NCBI GenBank assembly: GCA_003456035.1
Contig: DMPJ01000179.1
Coordinates: 1-6,722 of the forward strand
Direction: 5' to 3'
Source: Planktothrix sp. UBA8402
Lineage (GTDB): Bacteria > Cyanobacteriota > Cyanobacteriia > Cyanobacteriales > Microcoleaceae
Length of the DNA stretch: 6,722 bases
In this document: one piece after another, positions 1 to 5,785 of the stretch
Layout of the letters: each line of letters starts with the position of its first letter
Numbering within the stretch: position 1 is the first letter of the stretch
Translations under genes and position numbers: made by a program
The notes under the pieces: generated by a model
What the model saw: the letters and a program-made list of their open reading frames with translations, nothing else
Databases searched by the model: none
Told to the model about the DNA's origin: nothing

Positions 1-25
1 CATTCGACCACTCTGCCACCTCTCC
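1..25 (-). tRNA. tRNA-Ser, 5' end only (cut by window edge)
   Basis: Read on the minus strand, these bases begin GGAGAGGTGGCAGAGTGGTC, the typical start of a bacterial class II tRNA-Ser: a GGAGAGG acceptor strand, then TGGCAGAGTGGTCGAA forming the D-arm. The gene runs leftward out of the window, so the anticodon, variable arm and T-arm are not visible and the isoacceptor cannot be named. It starts only 25 nt after the stop codon of the metallophosphoesterase on the same strand, so read-through transcription from that gene is possible. tRNA-Leu is the main alternative class II tRNA, but its usual start (GCGG or GCCG) does not fit. Confidence 0.85.
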
Positions 26-29
26 AGTT

Positions 30-43
30 GCTCATTATTGAGC
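30..43 (-). other. small hairpin between the phosphoesterase stop and tRNA-Ser
   Basis: GCTCA (30-34) and TGAGC (39-43) form a 5-bp stem with a 4-nt loop. It lies in the 25-nt gap between the end of the phosphoesterase gene and the tRNA 5' end. No T-run follows on the minus strand, so it does not look like a terminator. It could be a processing structure or chance. Confidence 0.25.
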
Positions 44-50
44 TAAATAA

Positions 51-965
51 TTATAGCATGGATGTCGATTGTGCCAAGCGCTGAGATAATAATTCTGTTT
101 CGACGACCTGGAAGTCCTCACCCACCCAGACTAACGACACTTCCGATACTTGGTTTTGGTCTAAACTGACCAGCGAAAAATTCCGTTGCTTCCCTTGGGG
201 CGTTTCTCGAATGCGACTGACACAAGCGGAATTCAGATAAACCGTCCCTTCCGGGCTGGTGATTAACCGTTGACGGGGGCGAGTTTTGGTATGGCGCAGG
301 GTATGGTGCATATGACCAAAAGCCACCAGGGGAATAGTTTTGCCCAAGTTGCGAGCGTGGGCGATCGCTTCCGCCAAATCAGGATCGCCATAATCTCCCC
401 CGATCGGGTTCCAATCCTTGCCACAGGGAGCCTCAGCAGCCTCTCCTAACCCCGTTGGGCCGTTGTGACTTAAAAACAGAATCCGGTCAAAGGTCGCTGT
501 TTCAACGGCTTTAATCAGGCGTTGGGTGGATGCTGCCAAACCATTAACTCCAAATCGTTCGGCGTAAAAATCGTGATATTTCCATTCCGGGCCACCCCAA
601 CTAAAGGGACGCCCTCCGACAACGGTTAATTGCAAATCGGGAAAATCCCGTTTTCCGTAGCCAACATGATCCTCTCCGATGATATCAAGTTGTTGTTGGA
701 CGCGATCTTCGGTTTGGCGATTATAGGGACATTTTTGGCGACCCCAATCGGTGGCGGTATACCAGGCGTCATGGTTGCCAAAAACTACGGCTTTGGGAGT
801 ATCGACTGAGGCGATAGTTTTCACGACGTCTACTGCTTCATTACCAAAATCCCCGACAAATAGAACTAAATCGACCTCTAAAGACTTCAAAGCTAGGGCG
901 TCCGCCTGTTCCCATTGATCATGAATGTCTCCAACAACAGCAATTTTAATCGGTTTGGTATTCAC
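51..965 (-). CDS. calcineurin-like metallophosphoesterase, TIGR04168-type
   Basis: A 304-residue soluble protein of the calcineurin-like phosphoesterase superfamily, most like the cyanobacterial/plant TIGR04168 group. The metal-binding blocks appear in order: GDIH (12-15, D13 and H15), GDFGNE (38-43, D39), GNHD (63-66, N64 and H65), SHNGP (166-170, H167) and GHMHH (217-221, H218 and H220). The di-metal active site is therefore complete and the enzyme is probably active. Its substrate cannot be read from the sequence. The start is GTG at 965-963: no in-frame ATG precedes it before an upstream stop, and the GDIH motif lies 12 residues in, as is normal for the family. No clear Shine-Dalgarno is seen. 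It is divergent from nadA and lies directly upstream of tRNA-Ser. Its base composition looks richer in GC than the other genes here. Family call is confident; the biological role is unknown. Confidence 0.9.
   Translation of the reverse strand: MNTKPIKIAVVGDIHDQWEQADALALKSLEVDLVLFVGDFGNEAVDVVKTIASVDTPKAVVFGNHDAWYTATDWGRQKCPYNRQTEDRVQQQLDIIGEDHVGYGKRDFPDLQLTVVGGRPFSWGGPEWKYHDFYAERFGVNGLAASTQRLIKAVETATFDRILFLSHNGPTGLGEAAEAPCGKDWNPIGGDYGDPDLAEAIAHARNLGKTIPLVAFGHMHHTLRHTKTRPRQRLITSPEGTVYLNSACVSRIRETPQGKQRNFSLVSLDQNQVSEVSLVWVGEDFQVVETELLSQRLAQSTSML
361..368. repeat. HIP1 octamer
   Basis: An exact GCGATCGC palindrome, the highly iterated palindrome common in many cyanobacterial genomes, lies inside the phosphoesterase coding region. 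It is the only exact copy I found in the window; a one-mismatch relative (GCGATCGT) occurs near 6234. It supports cyanobacterial origin and has no known gene-specific function. Confidence 0.8.
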
Positions 966-982
966 AACGATAATGGTTTCAA

Positions 983-995
983 AGGTTCATAACCT
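983..995. promoter_or_regulatory. short inverted repeat in the divergent nadA intergenic region
   Basis: AGGTT-CAT-AACCT is a perfect 5-bp inverted repeat with a 3-nt spacer, lying between the divergently transcribed phosphoesterase and nadA genes. Its place and symmetry suit an operator for a dimeric regulator, but I cannot match it to a known site, and arms of this length occur by chance. Confidence 0.2.
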
Positions 996-1046
996 AGAAT
1001 AAGCAATTTTGGGGTAACAGTGAATCCCTTTTTTGGTGAATTCGAC

Positions 1047-1052
1047 TATAAT
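1047..1052 (+). promoter_or_regulatory. putative -10 box for nadA
   Basis: A perfect TATAAT lies 46 nt before the chosen nadA ATG, predicting a start of transcription near 1059 and a leader of about 40 nt. No good -35 hexamer sits at the normal spacing (the best is a T-rich stretch around 1029-1034), so the promoter may depend on an activator or be weak. It lies downstream of the alternative TTG start at 1033, which argues against that start. Confidence 0.5.
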
Positions 1053-1098
1053 TAAACTACGATTAACAATCATTGAGAGTTCCTATAAGGTTGTTCCT

Positions 1099-2094
1099 AT
1101 GTTTACATCAACCCTTTCGCCGACAAACGTTTCGACTATTGCCAATTTACCAGAGGATTTGTTTGCCGCAATTCAAGAGCTTAAAAAAGAGTTGAATGCG
1201 GTTATTTTGGCGCATTATTATCAAGATCCTGATATTCAAGATATTGCTGATTATATTGGAGATTCTCTGGGATTATCTCGCCAAGCGGCTCAAACTGATG
1301 CGGATGTAATTGTTTTTGCTGGGGTTCATTTTATGGCGGAAACGGCCAAAATTTTGAATCCTAATAAGTTAGTCTTGTTACCCGACTTGGATGCTGGGTG
1401 TTCTTTGGCCGAAAGTTGTCCACCCTTGGCGTTTGCTCAATTCAAAGCCGAATATCCTGATCATATTGTGATTTCATATATTAATTGTACGGCTGAAATT
1501 AAGGCAATGAGTGATATTATCTGTACCAGTTCTAATGCGGTGGATCTGGTTCGGCAAATTCCTGAAGATCAGCCGATTATTTTTGCTCCCGATCGCAATT
1601 TAGGCCGATATGTAATGGCAGAAACCGGGCGAAAAATGGTATTATGGGAGGGGGCTTGTATGGTACATGAAAACTTTTCCCAGAAGAAGTTAATTCAGCT
1701 AAAGATTGAACATCCAGAAGCGGAAATTATTGCTCATCCCGAATGTGAACTTACGGTTTTAGACCAGGCGGATTATATTGGTTCAACTACGGCTTTATTA
1801 AACTATGTTAAAAAAAGTCCTAAGTTAAGTTTTATTGTGTTAACTGAACCGGGAATTATTCATCAAATGGAGAAGGAAACCCAAGGTAAATCCTTTATTC
1901 CCGCCCCTGGGATGAGTAGTTGCGCCTGCAATGAATGTCCTCACATGAGGTTAAATACTTTAGAAAAATTGTATTTATCAATGAAAAATCGTTCCCCGGA
2001 AATTACTATTCCTGAAGAAATCAGAATCGCCGCTTTACGTCCGATTCAACGAATGTTAGAAATGAGTAAAAATGTCAATGTTCAGAAGTTATAG
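1099..2094 (+). CDS. nadA: quinolinate synthase NadA
   Basis: NadA condenses iminoaspartate with dihydroxyacetone phosphate to give quinolinate, the second step of de novo NAD synthesis from aspartate; it is a cytosolic [4Fe-4S] enzyme. From ATG 1099 the protein has 331 residues, normal for the family. Visible motifs are LAHYYQ (37-42), ADYIGDSL (50-57), [10 protein letters not shown] (79-88), [10 protein letters not shown] (98-107), GACMVHE (185-191), HPECE (213-217) and CACNECPHM (275-283). C101, C187 and C280 are the expected cluster ligands. An in-frame TTG at 1033 would add 22 residues with no family resemblance and lies upstream of the TATAAT box. ATG 1099 has an AAGG (1087-1090) at good Shine-Dalgarno distance. 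nadB and nadC are not in the window, and nadA seems to be transcribed alone, with a hairpin and T-run downstream. Confidence 0.97.
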   Translation: MFTSTLSPTNVSTIANLPEDLFAAIQELKKELNAVILAHYYQDPDIQDIADYIGDSLGLSRQAAQTDADVIVFAGVHFMAETAKILNPNKLVLLPDLDAGCSLAESCPPLAFAQFKAEYPDHIVISYINCTAEIKAMSDIICTSSNAVDLVRQIPEDQPIIFAPDRNLGRYVMAETGRKMVLWEGACMVHENFSQKKLIQLKIEHPEAEIIAHPECELTVLDQADYIGSTTALLNYVKKSPKLSFIVLTEPGIIHQMEKETQGKSFIPAPGMSSCACNECPHMRLNTLEKLYLSMKNRSPEITIPEEIRIAALRPIQRMLEMSKNVNVQKL

Positions 2095-2130
2095 GATCAG
2101 ATCGGGAATATAGCAGGTTATAATATTCTA

Positions 2131-2197
2131 TTGTAGGGGTTTGTCAACCAATCCGATGACCGATCAGGTTTGTAGACAATATCCCTACGGTTTTTTT
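2131..2197 (+). terminator. hairpin with T-run after nadA, also a degenerate GTAGGG dispersed repeat
   Basis: GTAGGG (2133-2138) pairs with CCCTAC (2183-2188), extended by two T-G wobble pairs, and is followed by seven Ts (2191-2197). Inside, GGTTTGT (2137-2143) recurs as a GGTTTGTAGACAA direct relative at 2167-2179. The arrangement can serve as a terminator for nadA, although the 44-nt loop is long for one. The GTAGGG ends and internal GGTTT resemble the GTAGGGGCGGGTT elements at 6486-6722, so it may be a decayed copy of that family. Confidence 0.45.
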
Positions 2198-2219
2198 CAT
2201 AAATCAATTATGATTACTA

Positions 2220-2225
2220 TATAAT
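2220..2225 (+). promoter_or_regulatory. putative -10 box for the DUF2064 gene
   Basis: A perfect TATAAT in an AT-rich stretch 56 nt before the ATG at 2282. The matching -35 region (around 2197-2202) is poor, so this is a tentative promoter. The position after the putative terminator suits independent transcription from nadA. Confidence 0.35.
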
Positions 2226-2281
2226 AACTAGATAAAAAATCTCCGCCCGAAAAGGGTTGACAGTTAACTGATAAATAAATC

Positions 2282-2914
2282 ATGGATAAACATTTAATCA
2301 TTTTCACTCGCTATCCCGAACCCGGAAAAACAAAAACTAGGTTAATTCCCGTTGTCGGAGAAATTGGGGCAGCAAATTTACATCGTCAAATGACCGAAAA
2401 AACTCTAAAGACAGTCCGAAAATTACAAAATGTAGATCCTTTATCTATTGAAGTTAGATTTACCGGAGGTAATTTAGATGTGATGCAAAATTGGTTGGGT
2501 TCTGATTTAATTTATGATGCCCAAAGTTTCGGAGATTTAGGGAATCGTATGGGAAAAGCCTTTCAAATGGCGTTTTATGAAGAAAAAACCCATATTATCA
2601 TGATTGGAACCGATTGCCCAGAATTAACAGTTGATATTTTATCTCAAGGTTTTAAACTTTTGCAAGATCATGATATTGTTCTTGGCCCTGCTAAAGATGG
2701 GGGATATTATTTGATGGGTTTAAAAAATTATATTCCTGAATTATTTAACAATATTCCTTGGGGAACTGCAACGGTTTTTGATACCACCATTAAGATTTGT
2801 GAAAGCCTGAATTTGTCCGTTGGTAAATTACCTGTATTATTAGATATTGATCGTCCTGAAGATTTAGTTTTTACTGAATTTAGTAATGAACAATTAGGTT
2901 ATTATGGCCTCTGA
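2282..2914 (+). CDS. DUF2064 / TIGR04282 family putative glycosyltransferase
   Basis: A 210-residue cytosolic protein with a nucleotidyl-/glycosyltransferase A-like fold. Motifs typical of DUF2064/TIGR04282 are FTRYPEPGKTKTRL (8-21, the NTP-sugar loop region), FGDLGNRM (83-90), IGTDCPEL (108-115, with the GTD likely to bind metal-nucleotide), LGPAKDGGYYLMGL (134-147), IPWGT (158-162) and DIDRPEDL (188-195). The family is annotated as an arsenosugar-biosynthesis glycosyltransferase, largely from gene neighbourhoods. No arsM-like methyltransferase, radical SAM gene or TIGR04283 partner occurs here, so the arsenosugar role is only inherited from the family name. The length is full and all motifs are intact. 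No strong Shine-Dalgarno precedes ATG 2282, but the RYPEPG motif sits 10 residues in, as expected. Alternative identity: a related small-molecule nucleotidyltransferase of the CofC/MobA-like fold. Confidence 0.88.
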   Translation: MDKHLIIFTRYPEPGKTKTRLIPVVGEIGAANLHRQMTEKTLKTVRKLQNVDPLSIEVRFTGGNLDVMQNWLGSDLIYDAQSFGDLGNRMGKAFQMAFYEEKTHIIMIGTDCPELTVDILSQGFKLLQDHDIVLGPAKDGGYYLMGLKNYIPELFNNIPWGTATVFDTTIKICESLNLSVGKLPVLLDIDRPEDLVFTEFSNEQLGYYGL

Positions 2915-2916
2915 TG

Positions 2917-3049
2917 GCCATTTCCCTAGGATTGAGATCAAAAAATTCTCCATTCCCCATTACCCATTACCCATTACCCATTACCCATTACCCATTACCC
3001 ATAGCGAGATTGCCTATTCCCCATTCCCCTTTTGCAGCAATTTCCCTAG
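2917..3049. repeat. near-identical 13-nt direct repeats flanking the heptamer block
   Basis: GCCATTTCCCTAG (2917-2929) and GCAATTTCCCTAG (3037-3049) match at 12 of 13 positions and sit exactly 120 nt apart, bracketing the heptamer array. This could mark an old target-site duplication or a recombination/slippage boundary, or be chance. Confidence 0.35.
2956..3002. repeat. CCCATTA heptamer tandem array
   Basis: Six perfect tandem copies of CCCATTA (2956-2997) plus a partial seventh (2998-3002) form a low-complexity array. Looser relatives continue on both sides (ATTCTCCATTCCCC before it, CCTATTCCCCATTCCCC after, to about 3030). It resembles the short tandemly repeated repetitive (STRR) heptamers known between genes of filamentous cyanobacteria. 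Copy number is likely to vary between strains through slippage. It is open in the frame of the downstream gene only because 21 nt makes seven codons (PITHYPL). Confidence 0.85.
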
Positions 3050-3111
3050 TAATCTGGGATGATGGAGGGGGTATTCTTTTCCAGTGTCATCCTAATATTC
3101 TGACTATTCGT

Positions 3112-3115
3112 GAGG
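3112..3115 (+). promoter_or_regulatory. Shine-Dalgarno that fixes the start at 3124
   Basis: GAGG followed by 8 nt and then ATG at 3124. It supports this start over the in-frame ATG at 2914, which would translate the heptamer repeats. The resulting N-terminus also aligns with that of the adjacent paralogue. Confidence 0.6.
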
Positions 3116-3123
3116 TTAATGAT

Positions 3124-3951
3124 ATGGAGGTTAGCGAATTATTAAAACTTTATACCGAGGGAGAACGGACTTTTCGAGCCGTTAGCTTCGCCGGAGCAAA
3201 TTTAAGTGGTATTGACCTGCGGGGGGCGATTATTGTTAGGGCTAACTTAGAAAATACATCCTTTGCGGGGGCCAACTTAATCGGGGCTAACTTTCGAGAA
3301 ACTAAGTTTATGGGTGTTGACTTCACCGACGCTGACTTAAGCGATGTCAACTTAATTGGTAGTTATTTGGGTGATACCAAGTTCAACCGAGCTAACTTAA
3401 CCGGGTCGAGTTTACGCGGGTCTTCGTCCAAAAATGTTAGCTTCACTCAAGCCAACCTTACCGAAGCCAACCTTACCGAATCGAATTTTTCCGGCGCCAA
3501 TTTTGCGGGTGCTAATTTAACCCATGCTACCTTAGTCCGAACTAATTTGATGAAGGCCAATCTCACCGGAGCGATTTTAGAAAGCGCTAACCTAACCAAT
3601 GTGATTATGCGAGAAACGACCTTAGAAGGAGCAAACTTAACTAATGCGACTATGAGCGGGGGAATGATGATTGGGGCTAACTTTCATGAAGCGGATTTAA
3701 CCAGAGTTACCATGATTGGGGCTGATTTAAGTGAAGCTAATCTGAGTGAAGCTAACCTTCGAGGTGCTAACGTGACTTGGACAACCCTACGCGGTGCTAA
3801 TATGAGTCGAGCTAGACTTTACCGGACAAAATTATCTTGGTCAAATTTAAGTGGTGTGAATCTGATTGAAGCCATTATGATTGATACTAAATTAGATCAA
3901 GCTAATTTGAGAGATGCGGATATGAGAGGGGCAATTTTACCGAATAAATAA
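3124..3951 (+). CDS. pentapeptide-repeat protein A (51 uninterrupted repeats)
   Basis: From ATG 3124 the protein has 275 residues: a 17-residue cap MEVSELLKLYTEGERTF, then 51 consecutive five-residue units (18-272) of A(N/D)LxG type, ending in PNK. Four units make one coil of a right-handed quadrilateral beta-helix, so about 13 coils with no insertion are predicted. No signal peptide or membrane span is seen, so it is probably cytosolic. The function is unknown; some family members mimic DNA and bind gyrase, but nothing here shows that. The frame stays open back to an ATG at 2914 overlapping the previous stop, but those 70 codons translate the heptamer array and look non-coding. GAGG (3112-3115) precedes ATG 3124 at ideal spacing. 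The inward-facing position is often Met (units 29, 32, 33, 36, 42, 47, 50) and once Ser (S102). The next gene is a paralogue. Confidence 0.9.
   Translation: MEVSELLKLYTEGERTFRAVSFAGANLSGIDLRGAIIVRANLENTSFAGANLIGANFRETKFMGVDFTDADLSDVNLIGSYLGDTKFNRANLTGSSLRGSSSKNVSFTQANLTEANLTESNFSGANFAGANLTHATLVRTNLMKANLTGAILESANLTNVIMRETTLEGANLTNATMSGGMMIGANFHEADLTRVTMIGADLSEANLSEANLRGANVTWTTLRGANMSRARLYRTKLSWSNLSGVNLIEAIMIDTKLDQANLRDADMRGAILPNK
3451..3480 (+). repeat. exact 15-nt tandem duplication inside the pentapeptide gene
   Basis: GCCAACCTTACCGAA occurs twice in perfect tandem (3451-3465 and 3466-3480), encoding ANLTE twice. A second, nearly identical pair (AGTGAAGCTAATCTG and AGTGAAGCTAACCTT, 3729-3758) encodes SEANL twice. 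The identity at DNA level suggests recent growth of the beta-helix by duplicating single 15-nt units. Confidence 0.85.
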
Positions 3952-3982
3952 ATAGTGGATAAGTTCTGTGCAACTACAGTCA

Positions 3983-4978
3983 ATGATTGATTCTCAAGAA
4001 CTATTACGTCGTTACTTAGCTGGAGAACGAAATTTTAATCATATTAACTTGATTGGTGCCCATTTGTGCCAAGTCAATTTAGCTGGGGCGAATCTAACCG
4101 GAGCATCTTTAGCTAGGGCAGATTTAACCAGGGCTATACTCCATGAAGTTAACTTGACAGATGCCTTTTTGTACGGTAGCAATTTGAGTTTTGTGAAGTT
4201 GGGTAGAGGACAATTAACCAATGCTGATTTGACTAAAGCTAACCTAGAAGGAGCGTTTTTAGTCAAGTCCGAAATGAGTGGAGTTAAACTCAGTGGGGCG
4301 ATTTTACGCGGGGTTAACCTGCGAGCAGCTAATTTAACTGGGGTTAATTTATGTGGGGCGAATTTAGTAGGTGTAAATTTACGCGGTGCTAACTTAAGTA
4401 AAGCTAATTTAAACTGGGCAAATTTGAGTCGGGCTAGACTAACTGGGGCGATTCTTACAGAAACCCAAATGACCGGAATTAATCTAAGTTATTCCTATTT
4501 GTTTGAGGTTAATCTTCAGGGTTTTGATTTAAGTGGGGTTAATTTTATCCAAGCATTGATGACCCGAATTAATTTACAAGATTGTGATTTAACCGCCGCC
4601 AATTTGAGCCAGACTCAGTTAAAACAAGCGAATTTACAAAGGGCTAAATTACAGGATGCTAATTTAGTCGAAGCTAACTTGATTAGTAGTAATTTGACCA
4701 ATGCGGTGTTAATGCGGGCAGATTTATCTGGTGCTATCTTAACTCATGCGGCTCTGATGGGAGCTAACTTTAATTTAGCCATCTTGAGAAAGGCGGATTT
4801 ACGCGGCGCTAACTTACGGAATGCTTATCTATGGAAAACAGATTTATCCGGGGCTAATTTGCAAGGAGCTAACCTCTATGGGGCAAGTTTACGCGGAGCT
4901 AACTTAGAAGGAGTTGATTTAAGAAATGTTAATTTAACCGGAGCTACCCTTCCCGATGGGACAATTAATCAAGGTTAA
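3983..4978 (+). CDS. pentapeptide-repeat protein B (61 uninterrupted repeats)
   Basis: From ATG 3983 the protein has 331 residues: the cap MIDSQELLRRYLAGERNF (1-18), 61 consecutive pentapeptides (19-323) and a short tail PDGTINQG. This predicts a right-handed quadrilateral beta-helix of about 15 coils with no break. The inward-facing residue is almost always Leu, more regular than in the upstream paralogue. The shared ELLxxYxxGERxF cap shows the two genes are related. The gap to the upstream stop is 31 nt, so they are probably co-transcribed. An alternative in-frame GTG at 3968 adds five residues and has a weak GTGGA (3955-3959) at suitable spacing. I prefer ATG 3983 because it aligns the cap with the paralogue's start. 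No signal peptide or membrane span is visible; function is unknown. Confidence 0.9.
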   Translation: MIDSQELLRRYLAGERNFNHINLIGAHLCQVNLAGANLTGASLARADLTRAILHEVNLTDAFLYGSNLSFVKLGRGQLTNADLTKANLEGAFLVKSEMSGVKLSGAILRGVNLRAANLTGVNLCGANLVGVNLRGANLSKANLNWANLSRARLTGAILTETQMTGINLSYSYLFEVNLQGFDLSGVNFIQALMTRINLQDCDLTAANLSQTQLKQANLQRAKLQDANLVEANLISSNLTNAVLMRADLSGAILTHAALMGANFNLAILRKADLRGANLRNAYLWKTDLSGANLQGANLYGASLRGANLEGVDLRNVNLTGATLPDGTINQG

Positions 4979-5028
4979 GATCGCAATTGCGAGCCGGACA
5001 TTCTAATTAACCTTAATTCCTAATTTTT
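4971..5028 (+). terminator. possible terminator after the pentapeptide pair
   Basis: AAGGTTAA (4971-4978, ending with the stop codon) pairs with TTAACCTT (5007-5014). The loop contains a perfect 12-nt palindrome TCGCAATTGCGA (4981-4992), and a five-T run follows at 5024-5028. The stem is AT-rich and the T-run begins 9 nt away, so termination would be weak. The rest of the gap to 5140 is AT-rich with no ORF. Confidence 0.3.
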
Positions 5029-5088
5029 AGTGATCTTAAATCGCAATATTTTAACATTTTAGAGGAAATAAAACAAGCCTTTTTTTTA

Positions 5089-5119
5089 TTGCCAATTCAA
5101 GGCAAGCTAGAAGTATAGA
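5089..5119 (+). promoter_or_regulatory. possible promoter for the CBS-CP12 gene
   Basis: TTGCCA (5089-5094) matches the -35 consensus at 5 of 6 bases. TATAGA (5114-5119) is a moderate -10, with a 19-nt spacer that is longer than ideal. A start near 5126 would leave a leader of about 15 nt. The -35 overlaps a small hairpin TTGCC/GGCAA (5089-5093/5101-5105). Confidence 0.3.
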
Positions 5120-5140
5120 GTTTTTTGTGAATTAGCCATT

Positions 5141-5755
5141 ATGATGCTCAAAGCTGAAGATATTATGACCTCTGAAGTGGTCACCATCAAAGGTTCTGCC
5201 ACTGTTGCAGACGCGGTAGCACAAATGAATGAGCTCTGTTTACGCTCGCTGATTGTTGAACGCCGTCACGAACAGGATGCTTATGGTATTGTCACCGAGA
5301 CCGATATTGTTTACAAAGTCATCGCCTATGGGAAAGATCCTAAAAAAATACGGGTTTATGAAATTATGACTAAACCTTGTATTTCTGTCAATCCTGACCT
5401 CGGTGTGGAATATGTGGCGCGGCTATTTGCTCAAACCGGAATTCGTCGCGCTCCGGTGATTCAAGATGAACTGCTGGGAATTATTTCTGTTACTGATATT
5501 CTCAGTAAGGGAGACTTTGTAGAAAATCCTAAAGCTGTTCTTTTAGAAGAACGGATTCAAGATTCTATTGAGGAAGCTAGAGCTATTTGTGCGGAAAAAG
5601 GAGCTACCTCTAAAGAATGTGCGGCGGCTTGGGATGCGGTGGAAGAATTACAAGCTGAAGCTTCACACCAAAAACAAGAAAAACCCAAAAGCTCTTTTGA
5701 AGTCTATTGCAGTGATAACCCTGATGCCGCTGAATGTCGGCTTTATGAAGACTAA
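5141..5755 (+). CDS. CBS-CP12 fusion protein
   Basis: A 204-residue protein joining a CBS pair to a C-terminal CP12 domain. CBS1 covers about 5-65 (DIMT at 7-10, GIVTETDIV at 49-57) and CBS2 about 72-130 (YEIMT at 73-77, GIRRAPV at 100-106, GIISVTDIL at 113-121). The SVTD and TETD segments are the usual adenosine-nucleotide ribose contacts. The CP12 region starts near 137 and keeps the N-terminal cysteine pair C150/C160, the core AWDAVEELQ (163-171) and the C-terminal pair C190/C199 in YCSDNPDAAEC. CP12 binds GAPDH and phosphoribulokinase when oxidised, shutting down the Calvin cycle in the dark. CBS-CP12 fusions are a known cyanobacterial class thought to combine AMP sensing with thioredoxin-linked redox control. 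The start could be 5141 or the adjacent ATG at 5144; no Shine-Dalgarno separates them. A strong terminator follows, so it ends its transcript. Confidence 0.95.
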   Translation: MMLKAEDIMTSEVVTIKGSATVADAVAQMNELCLRSLIVERRHEQDAYGIVTETDIVYKVIAYGKDPKKIRVYEIMTKPCISVNPDLGVEYVARLFAQTGIRRAPVIQDELLGIISVTDILSKGDFVENPKAVLLEERIQDSIEEARAICAEKGATSKECAAAWDAVEELQAEASHQKQEKPKSSFEVYCSDNPDAAECRLYED

Positions 5756-5785
5756 TAAGTTGTTTTCTAGTGTTTGTTAATTGAT

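Noticed and set aside
2956..3002. Possible CRISPR array
   Set aside because: The units are 7 nt and directly tandem without spacers, and no cas gene is nearby.
3150..3350. Minus-strand reading frame of 66 codons within the first pentapeptide gene
   Set aside because: It is the antisense shadow of the repeat codons, with a Lys/Ala/Pro/Leu-rich periodic translation, and has no independent support.
4039..4266. Minus-strand reading frame of 75 codons within the second pentapeptide gene
   Set aside because: Same cause: the antisense of regular GCTAATTTA-like codons stays open by periodicity.
3124..4978. Pentapeptide pair as a Qnr/MfpA-like gyrase-protection or toxin-immunity system
   Set aside because: Only the general fold is shared. 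There is no adjacent toxin, topoisomerase or drug-related gene, and no loop insertions of the Qnr type, so a functional call would be a guess.
4981..4992. TCGCAATTGCGA palindrome as a protein-binding operator
   Set aside because: It lies between the arms of a larger inverted repeat just after a stop codon, so a terminator-like structure is the simpler reading.
5568..5780. Plus-strand 70-codon frame overlapping the CP12 region
   Set aside because: It lies in another frame over a strongly conserved CP12 domain and has a Lys-rich translation with no recognisable features.
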